A stretch of 64,000 nucleotides of DNA from RGIG4034 sp045576455 (GTDB lineage: Bacteria > Bacillota > Clostridia > Lachnospirales > Lachnospiraceae). The translations under genes were made by a program, and so were the position numbers. Shown piece by piece: positions 49,829-59,434 of the stretch. The notes under the pieces are model-generated. The model saw nothing but the letters and a program-made list of their open reading frames with translations, searched no databases and had not been told where the DNA came from. The DNA is taken from NCBI GenBank assembly GCA_045576455.1, contig JAZNGM010000005.1, positions 35,407-99,406 of the forward strand, in the 5' to 3' direction. Numbering within the stretch: position 1 is the first letter of the stretch; each line of letters begins with the position of its first letter.

Positions 49829-49897
49829 TTGTATGAATTAGTTATATGAATTCGCCGTAATGCGGGCATATGTGAAATGTAGTTAGGAAGTGTAATA

Positions 49898-50260
49898 ATG
49901 AAATATGTTTTTCAGTTTCTTATAATAGGTACGATTAGTTTTGTGGCAGAAGTTTTGGATATACTTCTGCCTTTTCCTATTCCGGCAAGTGTATACGGAT
50001 TGGTAATAATGTTTCTTCTTTTGCTGTTTAAAATAATAAAGCCGGAGCAGATTGCGGATGTGGCGGATTTTTTTGTGGCGGTAATGCCGATATTCTTTAT
50101 TTCTACCAGTGTCAGCCTTATGACCAATTATGCGGCGATAAAGACCCAGGGGATCCTGTTGATTCTGGCAGCGTTTATATCTACCATAGTAACCATTGCC
50201 GTCACGGGCATTGTGGCACAAGTATTGATTCGGTTTAAAAGGAGAAAAAAGCATGAATGA
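49898..50260 (+). CDS. lrgA: CidA/LrgA-family holin-like membrane protein
   Basis: A 120-residue protein with four membrane helices and the family core LLPFPIPASVYGLVIMFLLL. LrgA/CidA proteins were named for control of murein hydrolase export; some relatives of the pair move small metabolites such as pyruvate or glycolate. It overlaps lrgB by 8 bp. Confidence 0.93.
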   Translation: MKYVFQFLIIGTISFVAEVLDILLPFPIPASVYGLVIMFLLLLFKIIKPEQIADVADFFVAVMPIFFISTSVSLMTNYAAIKTQGILLILAAFISTIVTIAVTGIVAQVLIRFKRRKKHE

Positions 50261-50945
50261 TTTTTTTGCCCAGAGTGCATATTTCGGTATCTTTATCAGT
50301 CTGTTTGCTTTTTTTATCGGATACAGCATCAATAAAAAGACAAAGCTGATGATATTGAATCCGCTTTTGATAGCCATGCTTCTGATAATAGCATTTTTGA
50401 AGCTTTTTAATATTGATTATGAAACCTATGATTACGGAGCAAAATATATTACGTACTTTTTGACCCCGGCCACGATATGCCTGGCCCTGCCGCTGTACCG
50501 GCAGCTACAGGTGCTGAAAAAGAACTATATGGCTATATTTGCGGGAATTGTATGTGGTGCAGTAACGCATCTTTTTATTATTCTGTTAATGGCGTTTATG
50601 TTTACATTTGCAAAAGATGTGGTAGCAGCGCTTCTTTCAACCTCTGTAACAATGGCGATAGCAGTAGGGGTTACCCAGGAATCGGCAGGACTTATGGCGG
50701 TAACGGTTATTGGTGTGCCTGTTGCGGGACTTACCGGAGCGATTTTGGGACCGGCCATATTAAAACTATGCGGTGTGACTGAACCGGAAGCGCAGGGGCT
50801 TGCCTTGGGAACGGCGTCACATGCACTTGGCGTAAGCCGTGCCTGCGAGCTTGGTGAAGTGCAGGCGGCAATGAGCTCACTTGCCATTGTGGTGACAGGG
50901 GTGCTTACGGTAGCGGTTGTTCCGTTAGTGGTTTCTTTTTTGTAG
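50253..50945 (+). CDS. lrgB: LrgB-family membrane protein
   Basis: A 230-residue protein with about six to seven membrane helices and the conserved LrgB features (PATICLALPLYRQ, VAVGVTQESAGLMAVTVIG with a likely substrate site, LGTASHALGVSRACELGE). It is translationally coupled to lrgA. The pyruvate:ferredoxin oxidoreductase operon follows 150 bp later, and pyruvate transport by LrgAB-type pairs is known in some Firmicutes, so a link to pyruvate use is possible. Confidence 0.94.
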   Translation: MNDFFAQSAYFGIFISLFAFFIGYSINKKTKLMILNPLLIAMLLIIAFLKLFNIDYETYDYGAKYITYFLTPATICLALPLYRQLQVLKKNYMAIFAGIVCGAVTHLFIILLMAFMFTFAKDVVAALLSTSVTMAIAVGVTQESAGLMAVTVIGVPVAGLTGAILGPAILKLCGVTEPEAQGLALGTASHALGVSRACELGEVQAAMSSLAIVVTGVLTVAVVPLVVSFL

Positions 50946-50964
50946 CGCTTGGACGGATTCTGTG

Positions 50965-50998
50965 AAATCTGCTGAAAATGCACTATTTTCAAAGATTT
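50965..50998. promoter_or_regulatory. Inverted repeat upstream of the por promoter
   Basis: AAATCT (50965-50970) plus TGAAAAT (50973-50979) pair with ATTTTCA (50985-50991) plus AGATTT (50993-50998) around GCACT. There is no T-run. It ends 13 bp before the -35 box, so it may be an operator for the oxidoreductase or a 3' hairpin for lrgB. Confidence 0.5.
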
Positions 50999-51011
50999 AG
51001 GCGAATTTCAC

Positions 51012-51041
51012 TTTACAACACTAACTTGGTAACGCTATAAT
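51012..51041 (+). promoter_or_regulatory. Promoter of the 2-oxoacid oxidoreductase operon
   Basis: TTTACA (51012-51017), 18-bp spacer and TATAAT (51036-51041), 53 bp before the gamma subunit gene. Confidence 0.72.
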
Positions 51042-51094
51042 AGAAAGGCTGACTAATTGAGAGTATTATTTGGTATAACGAATGGAGTGGAAAA

Positions 51095-51667
51095 ATGAAT
51101 GGATTAACAGAAATCCGCTGGCATGGACGAGGCGGACAAGGAGCAAAGACTGCGGCATTATTGTTGGCAGACGTAGCATTTAATATAGGAAAGTATGTAC
51201 AGGGTTTCCCGGAGTATGGTCCTGAACGTATGGGAGCGCCTATTACTGCTTATGACAGAATCAGTGATACGCCAATCAGGGTTCATTCTAATATATATGA
51301 GCCGGATTTTGTTGTGGTAGTAGATGAGACATTATTACATAGCGTGGATGTAACAAAGGGGCTTAGCAAGGATGGAGCCATTTTGGTTAATACATCACAG
51401 AAGAAAGAAGACATTATTCCATACCTTAACGGTTATGAAGGAAAAGTATATACCATTGATGCAAGAAAAATCAGTGTGGAGACATTGGGTAAATATTTCC
51501 CGAATACACCGATGCTTGCCGGTATTGTAAAGATTTCCGAGGTAATGGAGCCGGATGAATTCTTAAAGCAGATGGAAGAATCCTTAAAGCATAAATTTGC
51601 AAAGAAACCGGAAGTGCTTGAAGGTAATATGAACGCCTTAAAAAGAGCACTTGAGGAGGTACAATAA
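51095..51667 (+). CDS. porC: 2-oxoacid:ferredoxin oxidoreductase gamma subunit
   Basis: A 190-residue gamma subunit (also called PorG): RWHGRGGQGAKTAALLLA start, PEYGPERMGAPITAYDRIS and the C-terminal cofactor-binding region. In the four-subunit enzyme it helps bind CoA and closes the active site. Order gamma-delta-alpha-beta matches pyruvate synthases of Thermotoga type. The stop overlaps the delta start by one base. Confidence 0.93.
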   Translation: MNGLTEIRWHGRGGQGAKTAALLLADVAFNIGKYVQGFPEYGPERMGAPITAYDRISDTPIRVHSNIYEPDFVVVVDETLLHSVDVTKGLSKDGAILVNTSQKKEDIIPYLNGYEGKVYTIDARKISVETLGKYFPNTPMLAGIVKISEVMEPDEFLKQMEESLKHKFAKKPEVLEGNMNALKRALEEVQ

Positions 51668-51969
51668 TGGCATTAAAAGCATCACAGATTAATGAAAATA
51701 CAAAATGGCAGGATTTAACCTGCGGTCTTCAGATTCATGAAGCGGCAACCAGTAAAGATTTTGAAACAGGTGAATGGAGAACCAATACACCGGTTTTTGA
51801 TAATGAGAAATGCAAGCATTGTCTTCTTTGCGTACCTTATTGTCCGGACAGCTGTATTCCGGTTAAGGATGGAAAGAGACTTGAATTTGACTTGGCACAT
51901 TGTAAGGGATGCGGTATCTGTAAGGAAGCATGCCCATTTGGTGCTATATCTATGAAGGAGGGTAAATAG
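51667..51969 (+). CDS. porD: 2-oxoacid:ferredoxin oxidoreductase delta subunit (ferredoxin-like)
   Basis: A 100-residue subunit with two [4Fe-4S] motifs: CKHCLLCVPYCPDSC and CKGCGICKEACPFGA. It moves electrons from the TPP site to external ferredoxin. GAGGAGGT precedes the start. Confidence 0.95.
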   Translation: MALKASQINENTKWQDLTCGLQIHEAATSKDFETGEWRTNTPVFDNEKCKHCLLCVPYCPDSCIPVKDGKRLEFDLAHCKGCGICKEACPFGAISMKEGK

Positions 51970-51970
51970 C

Positions 51971-53152
51971 ATGGGTATCAAAGAGAGAATGTCCGGTAAT
52001 GAAGCCGTAGCTTATGCGATGAAGCAGATTAACCCTGATGTTATGCCTGCTTTCCCTATTACTCCTTCTACAGAGTTACCGCAGTTTGTGGCTAACTACA
52101 TTGCAAACGGTGAAATGGATACAGAATTTGTTCCTGTTGAAAGTGAACATAGTTCCATGAGCTGTGCTATCGGTGCAGAAGCGGCAGGAGCGAGAACCAT
52201 GACGGCAACCTCTTCCTGTGGTCTTGCTTTCATGTGGGAAGTGCTTTATGTTGCAGCATCTAACAGACTTCCTATCGCAATGGCAGTAGTTAACAGAGCC
52301 CTTTCCGGTCCGATTAACATTAATGCAGAGCATTCTGACAGTATGGGTGCAAGAGACTCAGGCTGGTTACAGATATATGCAGAAAATAATCAGGAAGCAT
52401 ACGATAACTTCCTTCAGGCATACAGAATTTGTGAGCATAAGGATGTTTTACTTCCTATTATGATTTGCCAGGATGGATTTATTACAAGTCATGCCGTTGA
52501 AAATATTGAACTCATCGAGGATGAACCGGTTAAGAAATTTGTTGGTGAATACTGTCCGGAACATTATCTTTTAAATAAAGATGAAAAAATGTCCGTAGGA
52601 CCGTATGCTATTTCAAGCTATTGTATGGAAGCAAAAAAAGCGCAGGCAGTAGCTATGGAAAATGCTAAACAGGTAATTCTTGATGTTGCTAAAGAATTTG
52701 AAGCAATTTCAGGAAGAAAATATGGATTTTTTGAAGAATATAAATTAGACGATGCAGACTTTGCCATCGTTGCTATCGGCTCAGCTTGCGGTACGATTAA
52801 GGATGCAGTTGATAAACTCCGTGAAAAAGGAATTAAAGCAGGACTTTTAAAAGTCCGCGTGTTCCGTCCTTTCCCGGGAGAAGAGATGGCAGCAGTTCTT
52901 AAGAATAAAAAAGCAATTGCAATCATGGACAGATGTGAAGGCTATAGTGCTAACGGCGGACCTCTCGGTGCAGAGCTTACAGCAGCGTTATACCGTGCAA
53001 AGAGTACGGCAGAGGTTATTAACCTTGTTTATGGTTTGTCAGGAAGAGATCTTCGTGTAGAAGACGTAGAAAAGATTTATGAAAATCTTCAGGATATCAG
53101 TGAAAACGGCATAAGCGATTATCATTATCGCTATATTGGCTTGAGAGAGTAG
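51971..53152 (+). CDS. porA: 2-oxoacid:ferredoxin oxidoreductase alpha subunit
   Basis: A 393-residue alpha subunit carrying the pyrimidine-binding part of the TPP site: MSGNEAVAYAM, FPITPSTELPQF, VESEHSSMSCAIGAEAAGAR and HSDSMGARDSGWLQIYAENN. The last resembles the HSDxMxxRDxGW segment of pyruvate enzymes, favouring pyruvate over branched-chain 2-oxoacids, though this is not conclusive. The next subunit starts 8 bp later. Confidence 0.93.
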   Translation: MGIKERMSGNEAVAYAMKQINPDVMPAFPITPSTELPQFVANYIANGEMDTEFVPVESEHSSMSCAIGAEAAGARTMTATSSCGLAFMWEVLYVAASNRLPIAMAVVNRALSGPININAEHSDSMGARDSGWLQIYAENNQEAYDNFLQAYRICEHKDVLLPIMICQDGFITSHAVENIELIEDEPVKKFVGEYCPEHYLLNKDEKMSVGPYAISSYCMEAKKAQAVAMENAKQVILDVAKEFEAISGRKYGFFEEYKLDDADFAIVAIGSACGTIKDAVDKLREKGIKAGLLKVRVFRPFPGEEMAAVLKNKKAIAIMDRCEGYSANGGPLGAELTAALYRAKSTAEVINLVYGLSGRDLRVEDVEKIYENLQDISENGISDYHYRYIGLRE

Positions 53153-53160
53153 GTGCTAAG

Positions 53161-54099
53161 ATGGAAAATACATTTAATTTTAAAGAGATTCAGGAACGTG
53201 AAGAACGTCTTGCACCGGGACACAGAATGTGTGCCGGATGTGGCGGTACCATTGCAGTTCGTAACGTGTTAAAAGCACTTCATCCGGGTGATAAAGCCGT
53301 AATCGGTAATGCAACAGGATGTTTGGAAGTATCTTCTTTTATGTATCCTTATACAGCATACGAAGACAGCTATATCCACAATGCATTTGAAAATGCAGGT
53401 GCAACTATTTCCGGTGTTGAAACAGCATATAAAGCACTCCGTAAAAAAGGTAAAATCGGAGAAGAGTATAAATTCATTACCTTCGGTGGCGATGGTGGTA
53501 CATATGATATCGGTTTCCAGTCACTTTCGGGAGCATTGGAAAGAGGTCATGATTTTGTGTATGTATGTTATGATAACGGTGCATATATGAATACCGGTAT
53601 CCAGCGTTCTTCCGCAACACCAATGTATGCGGATACCACTACTACACCTGTCGGAACAGAATCTGACGGTAAGCCACAGGTTAGAAAGGATCTTGCGGCA
53701 GTTCTTGCAGCACATAACATTGCTTATGTCGGACAGACAACTTTTGTCGGTAACATGAAAGACTTATATACTAAGGCAGAAAAAGCAATTTATACAAAAG
53801 GTCCTTCTTTCCTTAATATTATGGCACCATGCCCACGTGGATGGAGATATGATGCGCCGGATATTATTAAGATTTGTAAGATGGCAGTAGAAACCTGTTA
53901 CTGGCCGTTATTTGAAGTAGTTGACGGTAAGTGGAACATCACTTATGAACCAAAGAAGAAACTTCCGATTGAAGACTTCTTGAAGTTACAGGGAAGATTC
54001 AAACACTTATTTAAACCGGGTAACGAACATCTTCTTGAGGCATTCCAGAAGGAAGTTGACAAACGTTGGGAAGATGTACAGTTCAGGGCTTCAAGATAA
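53161..54099 (+). CDS. porB: 2-oxoacid:ferredoxin oxidoreductase beta subunit (TPP-binding)
   Basis: A 312-residue beta subunit with CAGCGG at the start for the proximal [4Fe-4S] cluster (further Cys in NATGCLEV and CPRGW) and the TPP motif GDGGTYDIGFQS...YDNGAYMNTG. With PorA it decarboxylates pyruvate to acetyl-CoA and CO2, reducing ferredoxin, the central step of clostridial fermentation. Confidence 0.94.
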   Translation: MENTFNFKEIQEREERLAPGHRMCAGCGGTIAVRNVLKALHPGDKAVIGNATGCLEVSSFMYPYTAYEDSYIHNAFENAGATISGVETAYKALRKKGKIGEEYKFITFGGDGGTYDIGFQSLSGALERGHDFVYVCYDNGAYMNTGIQRSSATPMYADTTTTPVGTESDGKPQVRKDLAAVLAAHNIAYVGQTTFVGNMKDLYTKAEKAIYTKGPSFLNIMAPCPRGWRYDAPDIIKICKMAVETCYWPLFEVVDGKWNITYEPKKKLPIEDFLKLQGRFKHLFKPGNEHLLEAFQKEVDKRWEDVQFRASR

Positions 54100-54154
54100 T
54101 AAAGCAATAGGCTAACAAAACTAATAGATTAACAAAGTAAAGAGGTAAATAATA

Positions 54155-54943
54155 ATGAAAAAGAGTATTAAAAAAGTAGCATTAGTGCTTACTATGATTC
54201 TTGCCGTATCATGCTTATTCGGTTGCGGTAAGAAAAATGAAAATGAATTTGTTGTAGGATTTGATGCAGAGTTCCCACCGTACGGATATATCGGTGAGGA
54301 TGGGGAATATGTAGGATTTGACCTTGATTTGGCACAGGAAGTATGTAACAGAAGAGGCTGGACTTTAAAGAAGGTAGCTATCGACTGGAATGCTAAGGAT
54401 ATGGAACTTGAATCAAAGAGCATCGACTGTATCTGGAACGGTTTTACCATGAACGGACGTGAAGATGATTACACATGGACAAAGCCATACATTAACAACA
54501 GTCAGGTATTTGTTGTAAAATCAAAAAGCGGTATCAAAACACAGGCTGACCTTGCAGGTAAATATGTAGCGGTTCAGATGGATTCTTCAGCACTTGCTGC
54601 ACTTAATAATGAAGAAAATGCAGACCTTAAGAATTCTTTTAAAGAACTGAGAGAGTTTGCGGATTATAATACAGCATTTATGGAACTTGAAATGGGTACG
54701 GTAGATGCAGTTGCAATGGATATCGGTGTAGCTAATGTACAGATTGCTAACAGGGAAGCAGGCGCTTACGTTGTGCTTGACGAGTACCTTTCTGCAGAAC
54801 AGTACGGTATCGGATTCCTTCTCGGTAACGAAGAATTACGCGACCAGGTACAGGAAACATTACTGGAGATGCTTGAAGACGGAACTTTAATTAAGATTGC
54901 TACAGAATACGATTTACAGGATTACGTTTGTCTTGAAAAATAA
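54155..54943 (+). CDS. Amino-acid ABC transporter substrate-binding lipoprotein
   Basis: A 262-residue family 3 solute-binding protein: lipobox CLFGC (Cys24), then FVVGFDAEFPPYGYIGEDGE, GFDLDLAQEVCNRRGW and MDIGVANVQIAN. These bind polar amino acids outside the cell. It is first of three importer genes; permease and ATPase follow at 16 and 9 bp. The 56-bp gap before it has a short imperfect duplication (AATAGGCTAACAAA/AATAGATTAACAAA). Confidence 0.95.
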   Translation: MKKSIKKVALVLTMILAVSCLFGCGKKNENEFVVGFDAEFPPYGYIGEDGEYVGFDLDLAQEVCNRRGWTLKKVAIDWNAKDMELESKSIDCIWNGFTMNGREDDYTWTKPYINNSQVFVVKSKSGIKTQADLAGKYVAVQMDSSALAALNNEENADLKNSFKELREFADYNTAFMELEMGTVDAVAMDIGVANVQIANREAGAYVVLDEYLSAEQYGIGFLLGNEELRDQVQETLLEMLEDGTLIKIATEYDLQDYVCLEK

Positions 54944-54959
54944 ACCGGAGGTTTGCTAA

Positions 54960-55610
54960 ATGAACTTTCAGACCATGATGCAGCAGCTATTTGAAGCATT
55001 TGGATGTACAATTCAGATATTTTTACTGACATTGCTTTTTTCACTGCCGTTAGGACTTATTATTGCCCTTGGCAGGATGTCAAAATATTGGTTGCTTAGA
55101 ACAATTAGTAAAGTGTATATATCTATATTGCGTGGTACGCCGTTAATGCTTCAGTTATTGGTTGTATACTTTGGCCCGTATTATGTTTTTAATGCGAGTT
55201 TAGGCAGAGAGTACCGTTTCCCGGCTGTAATTATTGCGTTTACGCTTAATTATGCGGCTTATTTTGCGGAAATATACCGTGCCGGTATAGAGTCTATGCC
55301 TAAGGGACAGTATGAAGCTGCCAAAGTACTTGGTTTTAGCAGGACACAGACATTTTTTAAGATTATACTTCCGCAGGTAATTAAGAAAATATTACCGCCG
55401 GTTACCAATGAAACCATTACACTTGTAAAAGATACTTCGCTTGCGCAGGTCATTACCGTAACGGAAATTTTTACCAAGGCGCAGCAGATTGCTGCGGCAA
55501 AGTCCAATGTTATGCCGTTGATGGTTGCCGGAGTATTCTATTACGTATTTAATTTCCTCGTGGCATTTATTATGGAACGGGTAGAGAAGAAGTTGAATTA
55601 TTATCGGTAG
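54960..55610 (+). CDS. Amino-acid ABC transporter permease
   Basis: A 216-residue inner-membrane permease of the HisMQ type with about five helices and the EAA loop (IYRAGIESMPKGQYEAAKVL, then GFSRTQTF) that contacts the ATPase. TRGTPLMLQ-like motif appears as LRGTPLMLQLLVVYFG. Confidence 0.95.
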   Translation: MNFQTMMQQLFEAFGCTIQIFLLTLLFSLPLGLIIALGRMSKYWLLRTISKVYISILRGTPLMLQLLVVYFGPYYVFNASLGREYRFPAVIIAFTLNYAAYFAEIYRAGIESMPKGQYEAAKVLGFSRTQTFFKIILPQVIKKILPPVTNETITLVKDTSLAQVITVTEIFTKAQQIAAAKSNVMPLMVAGVFYYVFNFLVAFIMERVEKKLNYYR

Positions 55611-55619
55611 GAGGAGCTT

Positions 55620-56375
55620 ATGAAGGTACTTGAAATCAATCATATGAAAAAAAGCTTCGACGATCTTGAAGTAATAACAGATATTTCTTTTTCGGTAGAA
55701 GAAGGCGAGGTTGTATCTATTATCGGGCCGTCCGGTTCGGGAAAATCAACAGTACTCCGTTGCGCGACCATGCTTGAGACGATGGATGCCGGGGATTTGA
55801 TTTATTCCGGTGAATATGCAGCCAGGGACGAAGGCGGAAAGAGCGTGTATCTTCCTAAAAAGCAGTTGAAGGAAATCCACAGACAGTTTGGACTTGTGTT
55901 CCAGAATTTTAATCTGTTTCCGCATTATTCCGTACTTAAAAATATTACAGATGCCCCTATTTCTGTTGCCAAGGTTCCTAAAGCAGAGGCAATGGAGCGG
56001 GGAATGGCGTTACTTAAAAAGCTGGGGCTTGAAGATAAGAAAGATGCGTATCCCTATCAGTTGTCGGGCGGACAGCAGCAACGTGTATCTATTGCAAGAG
56101 CGTTGGCACTCCAACCGAAGATTTTGTTCTTTGATGAGCCTACCAGTGCACTGGATCCGGAACTTACGGGAGAAGTGCTTAAGGTAATTAAAGAACTTGC
56201 GGCGGAGAAAATGACGATGATTATTGTAACGCATGAGATGCAGTTTGCGCGTGAGATTTCCGACCGTATCATTTTTATGGAAGGCGGCGTTATTGTAGAA
56301 CAGGGTACGCCGGATGAGCTTTTTGCGACTGAGAATAACCGCGTGAAGGAATTTATCGGTAAGTTTAACAGCTAA
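55620..56375 (+). CDS. Amino-acid ABC transporter ATP-binding protein
   Basis: A 251-residue GlnQ/HisP-type ATPase: Walker A GPSGSGKST, Q-loop in VFQNFNLFPH, signature LSGGQQQR, Walker B ILFFDEPTSALDP and switch VTHEM. AGGAGG precedes the ATG. It ends the operon before the terminator at 56427. Confidence 0.96.
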   Translation: MKVLEINHMKKSFDDLEVITDISFSVEEGEVVSIIGPSGSGKSTVLRCATMLETMDAGDLIYSGEYAARDEGGKSVYLPKKQLKEIHRQFGLVFQNFNLFPHYSVLKNITDAPISVAKVPKAEAMERGMALLKKLGLEDKKDAYPYQLSGGQQQRVSIARALALQPKILFFDEPTSALDPELTGEVLKVIKELAAEKMTMIIVTHEMQFAREISDRIIFMEGGVIVEQGTPDELFATENNRVKEFIGKFNS

Positions 56376-56426
56376 CAGTTAATGAAAAATTAGTGAACAT
56401 GAATGAAACAAGCATGTTGCATACTT

Positions 56427-56457
56427 ATCCCTTGGGAGTTATTCCCAAGGGATTTTT
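56427..56457 (+). terminator. Rho-independent terminator after the amino-acid importer
   Basis: ATCCCTTGGG (56427-56436) and CCCAAGGGAT (56444-56453) are perfect arms, followed by TTTTT. Confidence 0.95.
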
Positions 56458-56578
56458 AAGTTTTTGAAAATAATTAAAAAATTTTTAAAAATAAAAAAGG
56501 AAAACGGATTTAGACGCAGAATAATAAGTTAGATGGTCTTTTTTTAAAGTAAATATTTAGTATAAAATGGAGAGTTTC

Positions 56579-57583
56579 ATGACAATACGGGAAAGACTCG
56601 AACTGAATGAAAAAGAATATTTAAGTAAGTATGCGGCACTGAGTATGAACTCAAAGGGACGTGATAAGGAAGAAGATCAATGTGATATACGTCCTGTATA
56701 TCAACGCGACAGAGACAGAATCCTGCACTGTAAAGCATTCCGTAGACTCAAGGATAAGACACAGGTTTTTTTGACCCCGGAAGGAGATCATTACAGAACC
56801 AGACTTACGCATACTTTGGAAGTGTCTCAAAATGCAAGAACCATTGCGAAGGCACTCAGATTGAACGAGGATTTGGTAGAAGCGATTGCACTTGGGCATG
56901 ATTTGGGGCACACGCCATTCGGACATGCCGGAGAGAGAGCGCTTAACAGAATTTGTCCTTATGGTTTTGAACATAGCGCGCAGAGTGTAAGAACGGTAGA
57001 GCTTCTTGAAAAAGACGGACAGGGACTGAACCTGACTTATGAAGTAAGGGACGGTATTCTTAATCACCAGACGGACGGTACTCCGCATACACTGGAAGGT
57101 AAGATTGTGCGTCTTTCCGATAAAATTGCTTATATGCACCACGATATGGACGATGCAATCCGGGCAGGGATTTTAATTGACCTTGATATCCCAAGGGAAA
57201 TCGGTGATGTAATCGGTTATTCAACCGGTGAGCGACTGGATAGCTTTATACACGATATCGTAACCAACAGCCGGGATAAAGATGATATCATCATGAGTCC
57301 GGAGGTTGAAGGGGCAATGAAGAAATTGAGAGCCTTTATGTTTGAACGGGTATATCAGAATCCGGAGGCAAAAGGTGAAGAAGGTAAAGCAGAAGTGCTG
57401 ATGGAAACCTTATATGAACATTTCCTGTATCATTACGATAAAATGCCTTCGGAATATTTACGCTTAATGGACCGCGGAGAGCCGTTAGAAAAGGTTGTCT
57501 GTGATTATGTCGGCGCCATGACGGACCGGTTTGCAATAGCTACATACGAGGAACTCTATATTCCTAAATCATGGCATGGTTAA
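56579..57583 (+). CDS. dgt: dGTP triphosphohydrolase-like HD-domain protein
   Basis: A 334-residue HD phosphohydrolase of the deoxyguanosine triphosphohydrolase-like type: RLTHTLEVSQ, GHDLGHTPFGHAGE and LSDKIAYMHHD hold the metal-binding His/Asp residues. It would hydrolyse dNTPs to nucleosides and triphosphate. ATG 56579 is preferred because GGAGAG lies just before it; an in-frame ATG at 56567 has no site. It heads the dgt-dnaG-sigA operon common in Clostridia. Confidence 0.92.
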   Translation: MTIRERLELNEKEYLSKYAALSMNSKGRDKEEDQCDIRPVYQRDRDRILHCKAFRRLKDKTQVFLTPEGDHYRTRLTHTLEVSQNARTIAKALRLNEDLVEAIALGHDLGHTPFGHAGERALNRICPYGFEHSAQSVRTVELLEKDGQGLNLTYEVRDGILNHQTDGTPHTLEGKIVRLSDKIAYMHHDMDDAIRAGILIDLDIPREIGDVIGYSTGERLDSFIHDIVTNSRDKDDIIMSPEVEGAMKKLRAFMFERVYQNPEAKGEEGKAEVLMETLYEHFLYHYDKMPSEYLRLMDRGEPLEKVVCDYVGAMTDRFAIATYEELYIPKSWHG

Positions 57584-57630
57584 TATAGGCAGTAACGCAA
57601 ACGTGTTTGTGTTAGGCATGGAGGGATAGC

Positions 57631-59403
57631 ATGTATTATCCGGATGAGTTAGTAGAAGAAATAAGATTAAAAAGCGATATAGTGGATGTAATCAGTGGTT
57701 ATGTGCGTTTACAGAAAAAGGGCGCAAGCCATTTCGGATTATGTCCGTTCCATAATGAGAAGAGTCCTTCTTTTTCTGTTTCCCGTAATAAGCAGATGTA
57801 TTATTGCTTTGGTTGCGGAGCGGGAGGTAATGTATTTACCTTTATCATGCAGTATGAAAATTATTCTTTTCAGGAAGCAATTAAGCATCTTGCGGAGCGT
57901 GCCGGTGTAGCACTGCCGGAAATCGAATATACGCAGGAAATGAAGCAGAAGGAAACAAGAAGAGCCAAGCTTCTGGAGATTAATAAGGAAGCGGCAAAGT
58001 ATTATTATTATCAGCTTCGGCAGGAGGTTGGTAAAATCGGATTGAATTATCTTAAAGGAAGAGCCCTTAGCGATGATACGCTTAAGAATTTCGGTTTGGG
58101 TTATTCCACACAATATAATAATGATTTGGTTAAGTATTTAAGAGGTAAAGGATTTAAGGACGAGCTTATAAAAGCCTCAGGCCTTGTTAATGTGGATGAA
58201 AAGTACGGAATGACGGACAAGTTTTTTAACCGTGTTATTTTTCCGATACAGGATATCAACCATCGTGTAATAGGCTTCGGCGGGCGTGTTATGGGGGATG
58301 CAAAACCCAAGTACTTAAATTCCCCTGAGACGGAGATATTTGATAAGGGAAGAAATCTTTACGGTTTGAATTTTGCAAGAACTTCCCGTAAAAACAATAT
58401 CATTCTTTGCGAAGGCTATATGGACGTTATTGCCATGCATCAGGCGGGATTTACACAGGCGGTGGCATCGCTCGGAACGGCATTTACGTCCGGCCAGGCA
58501 AGTCTTTTAAAGCGCTATACCGAAGAAGTGCTGTTAATTTATGATAGCGATGAAGCAGGAACCAAAGCGGCGATGCGTGCCATCCCGATATTGAAGGAGG
58601 CAGGAATACGTGCAAAGGTTGTAAGCTTAAAGCCATATAAGGACCCGGATGAGTTTATTAAAAATATGGGGCCGGAAGCCTTTCAGGAACGGCTCGATAA
58701 TGCGGACAACAGTTTCTTTTTTGAAATTGGTATTATCGAGAAAAATTATAAACTGAATGATCCTGAAGAAAAGACAGCTTTCCATAGGGAAATTGCAAAA
58801 AAACTTTGTGAATTTACGGAAGATGTGGAACGGGATAATTACCTTGAGGCGGTGGCAAGAAGATATCAGATTGCCGCGGATAATCTTAAAAAGCTGGTTG
58901 TAAACTATGCGGCTAAGGTGGGACTGGTTGCACAAACCGAAAAGCCTAAGAGCGGAATACAGAGTAAGAAGGACCCGGAAGACGGTAACAAAACCGCACA
59001 GAAGTTGCTTCTTACGTGGCTTACGGAAGAACCGGAGATTTATCCTAAGATAAGTAAGTATGTTTCACCGGAGGATTTCACGGAGGAAATATATCATAAA
59101 GTTGCCGTAGTTCTTTTTGATGAATTGGAAAAGGGACAGATAAACCCGGCAGGCATTATCAGTATGTTTGAGGATAGTGAGAGCCAGCGGGAGGCAGCGA
59201 GCTTATTTAATACCAAATTACATGAACTTGAGAGCCGGCAGGAAAAAGAGAGGGCGCTTCATGATATACTCATGAAAGTCAAGAAAAATAGTTATGAAAT
59301 CATGCAAAACCGGCTCGGAGCAGACATAAATGCCTTAAAATTCGCGATTGAAGGCAAAAAAGCACTGGAAGAACTAAGCAAAACGCATATTTCTTTCGAT
59401 TAA
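57631..59403 (+). CDS. dnaG: DNA primase
   Basis: A 590-residue primase: CHC2 zinc finger (Cys38, His41, Cys59, Cys62), catalytic core with TOPRIM residues in ILCEGYMDV and IYDSDEAGTKAA, and a C-terminal helicase-binding domain. It makes RNA primers at the replication fork. GGAGGG precedes the ATG. Order dgt-dnaG-sigA is the classical macromolecular synthesis operon of Firmicutes. Confidence 0.97.
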   Translation: MYYPDELVEEIRLKSDIVDVISGYVRLQKKGASHFGLCPFHNEKSPSFSVSRNKQMYYCFGCGAGGNVFTFIMQYENYSFQEAIKHLAERAGVALPEIEYTQEMKQKETRRAKLLEINKEAAKYYYYQLRQEVGKIGLNYLKGRALSDDTLKNFGLGYSTQYNNDLVKYLRGKGFKDELIKASGLVNVDEKYGMTDKFFNRVIFPIQDINHRVIGFGGRVMGDAKPKYLNSPETEIFDKGRNLYGLNFARTSRKNNIILCEGYMDVIAMHQAGFTQAVASLGTAFTSGQASLLKRYTEEVLLIYDSDEAGTKAAMRAIPILKEAGIRAKVVSLKPYKDPDEFIKNMGPEAFQERLDNADNSFFFEIGIIEKNYKLNDPEEKTAFHREIAKKLCEFTEDVERDNYLEAVARRYQIAADNLKKLVVNYAAKVGLVAQTEKPKSGIQSKKDPEDGNKTAQKLLLTWLTEEPEIYPKISKYVSPEDFTEEIYHKVAVVLFDELEKGQINPAGIISMFEDSESQREAASLFNTKLHELESRQEKERALHDILMKVKKNSYEIMQNRLGADINALKFAIEGKKALEELSKTHISFD

Positions 59404-59434
59404 GGAAAAGATAGAAGAAGAATGGAGAAGCAAA

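Noticed and set aside
49898..50945. Phage holin genes
   Set aside because: The pair is clearly LrgA and LrgB, and there are no phage genes around.
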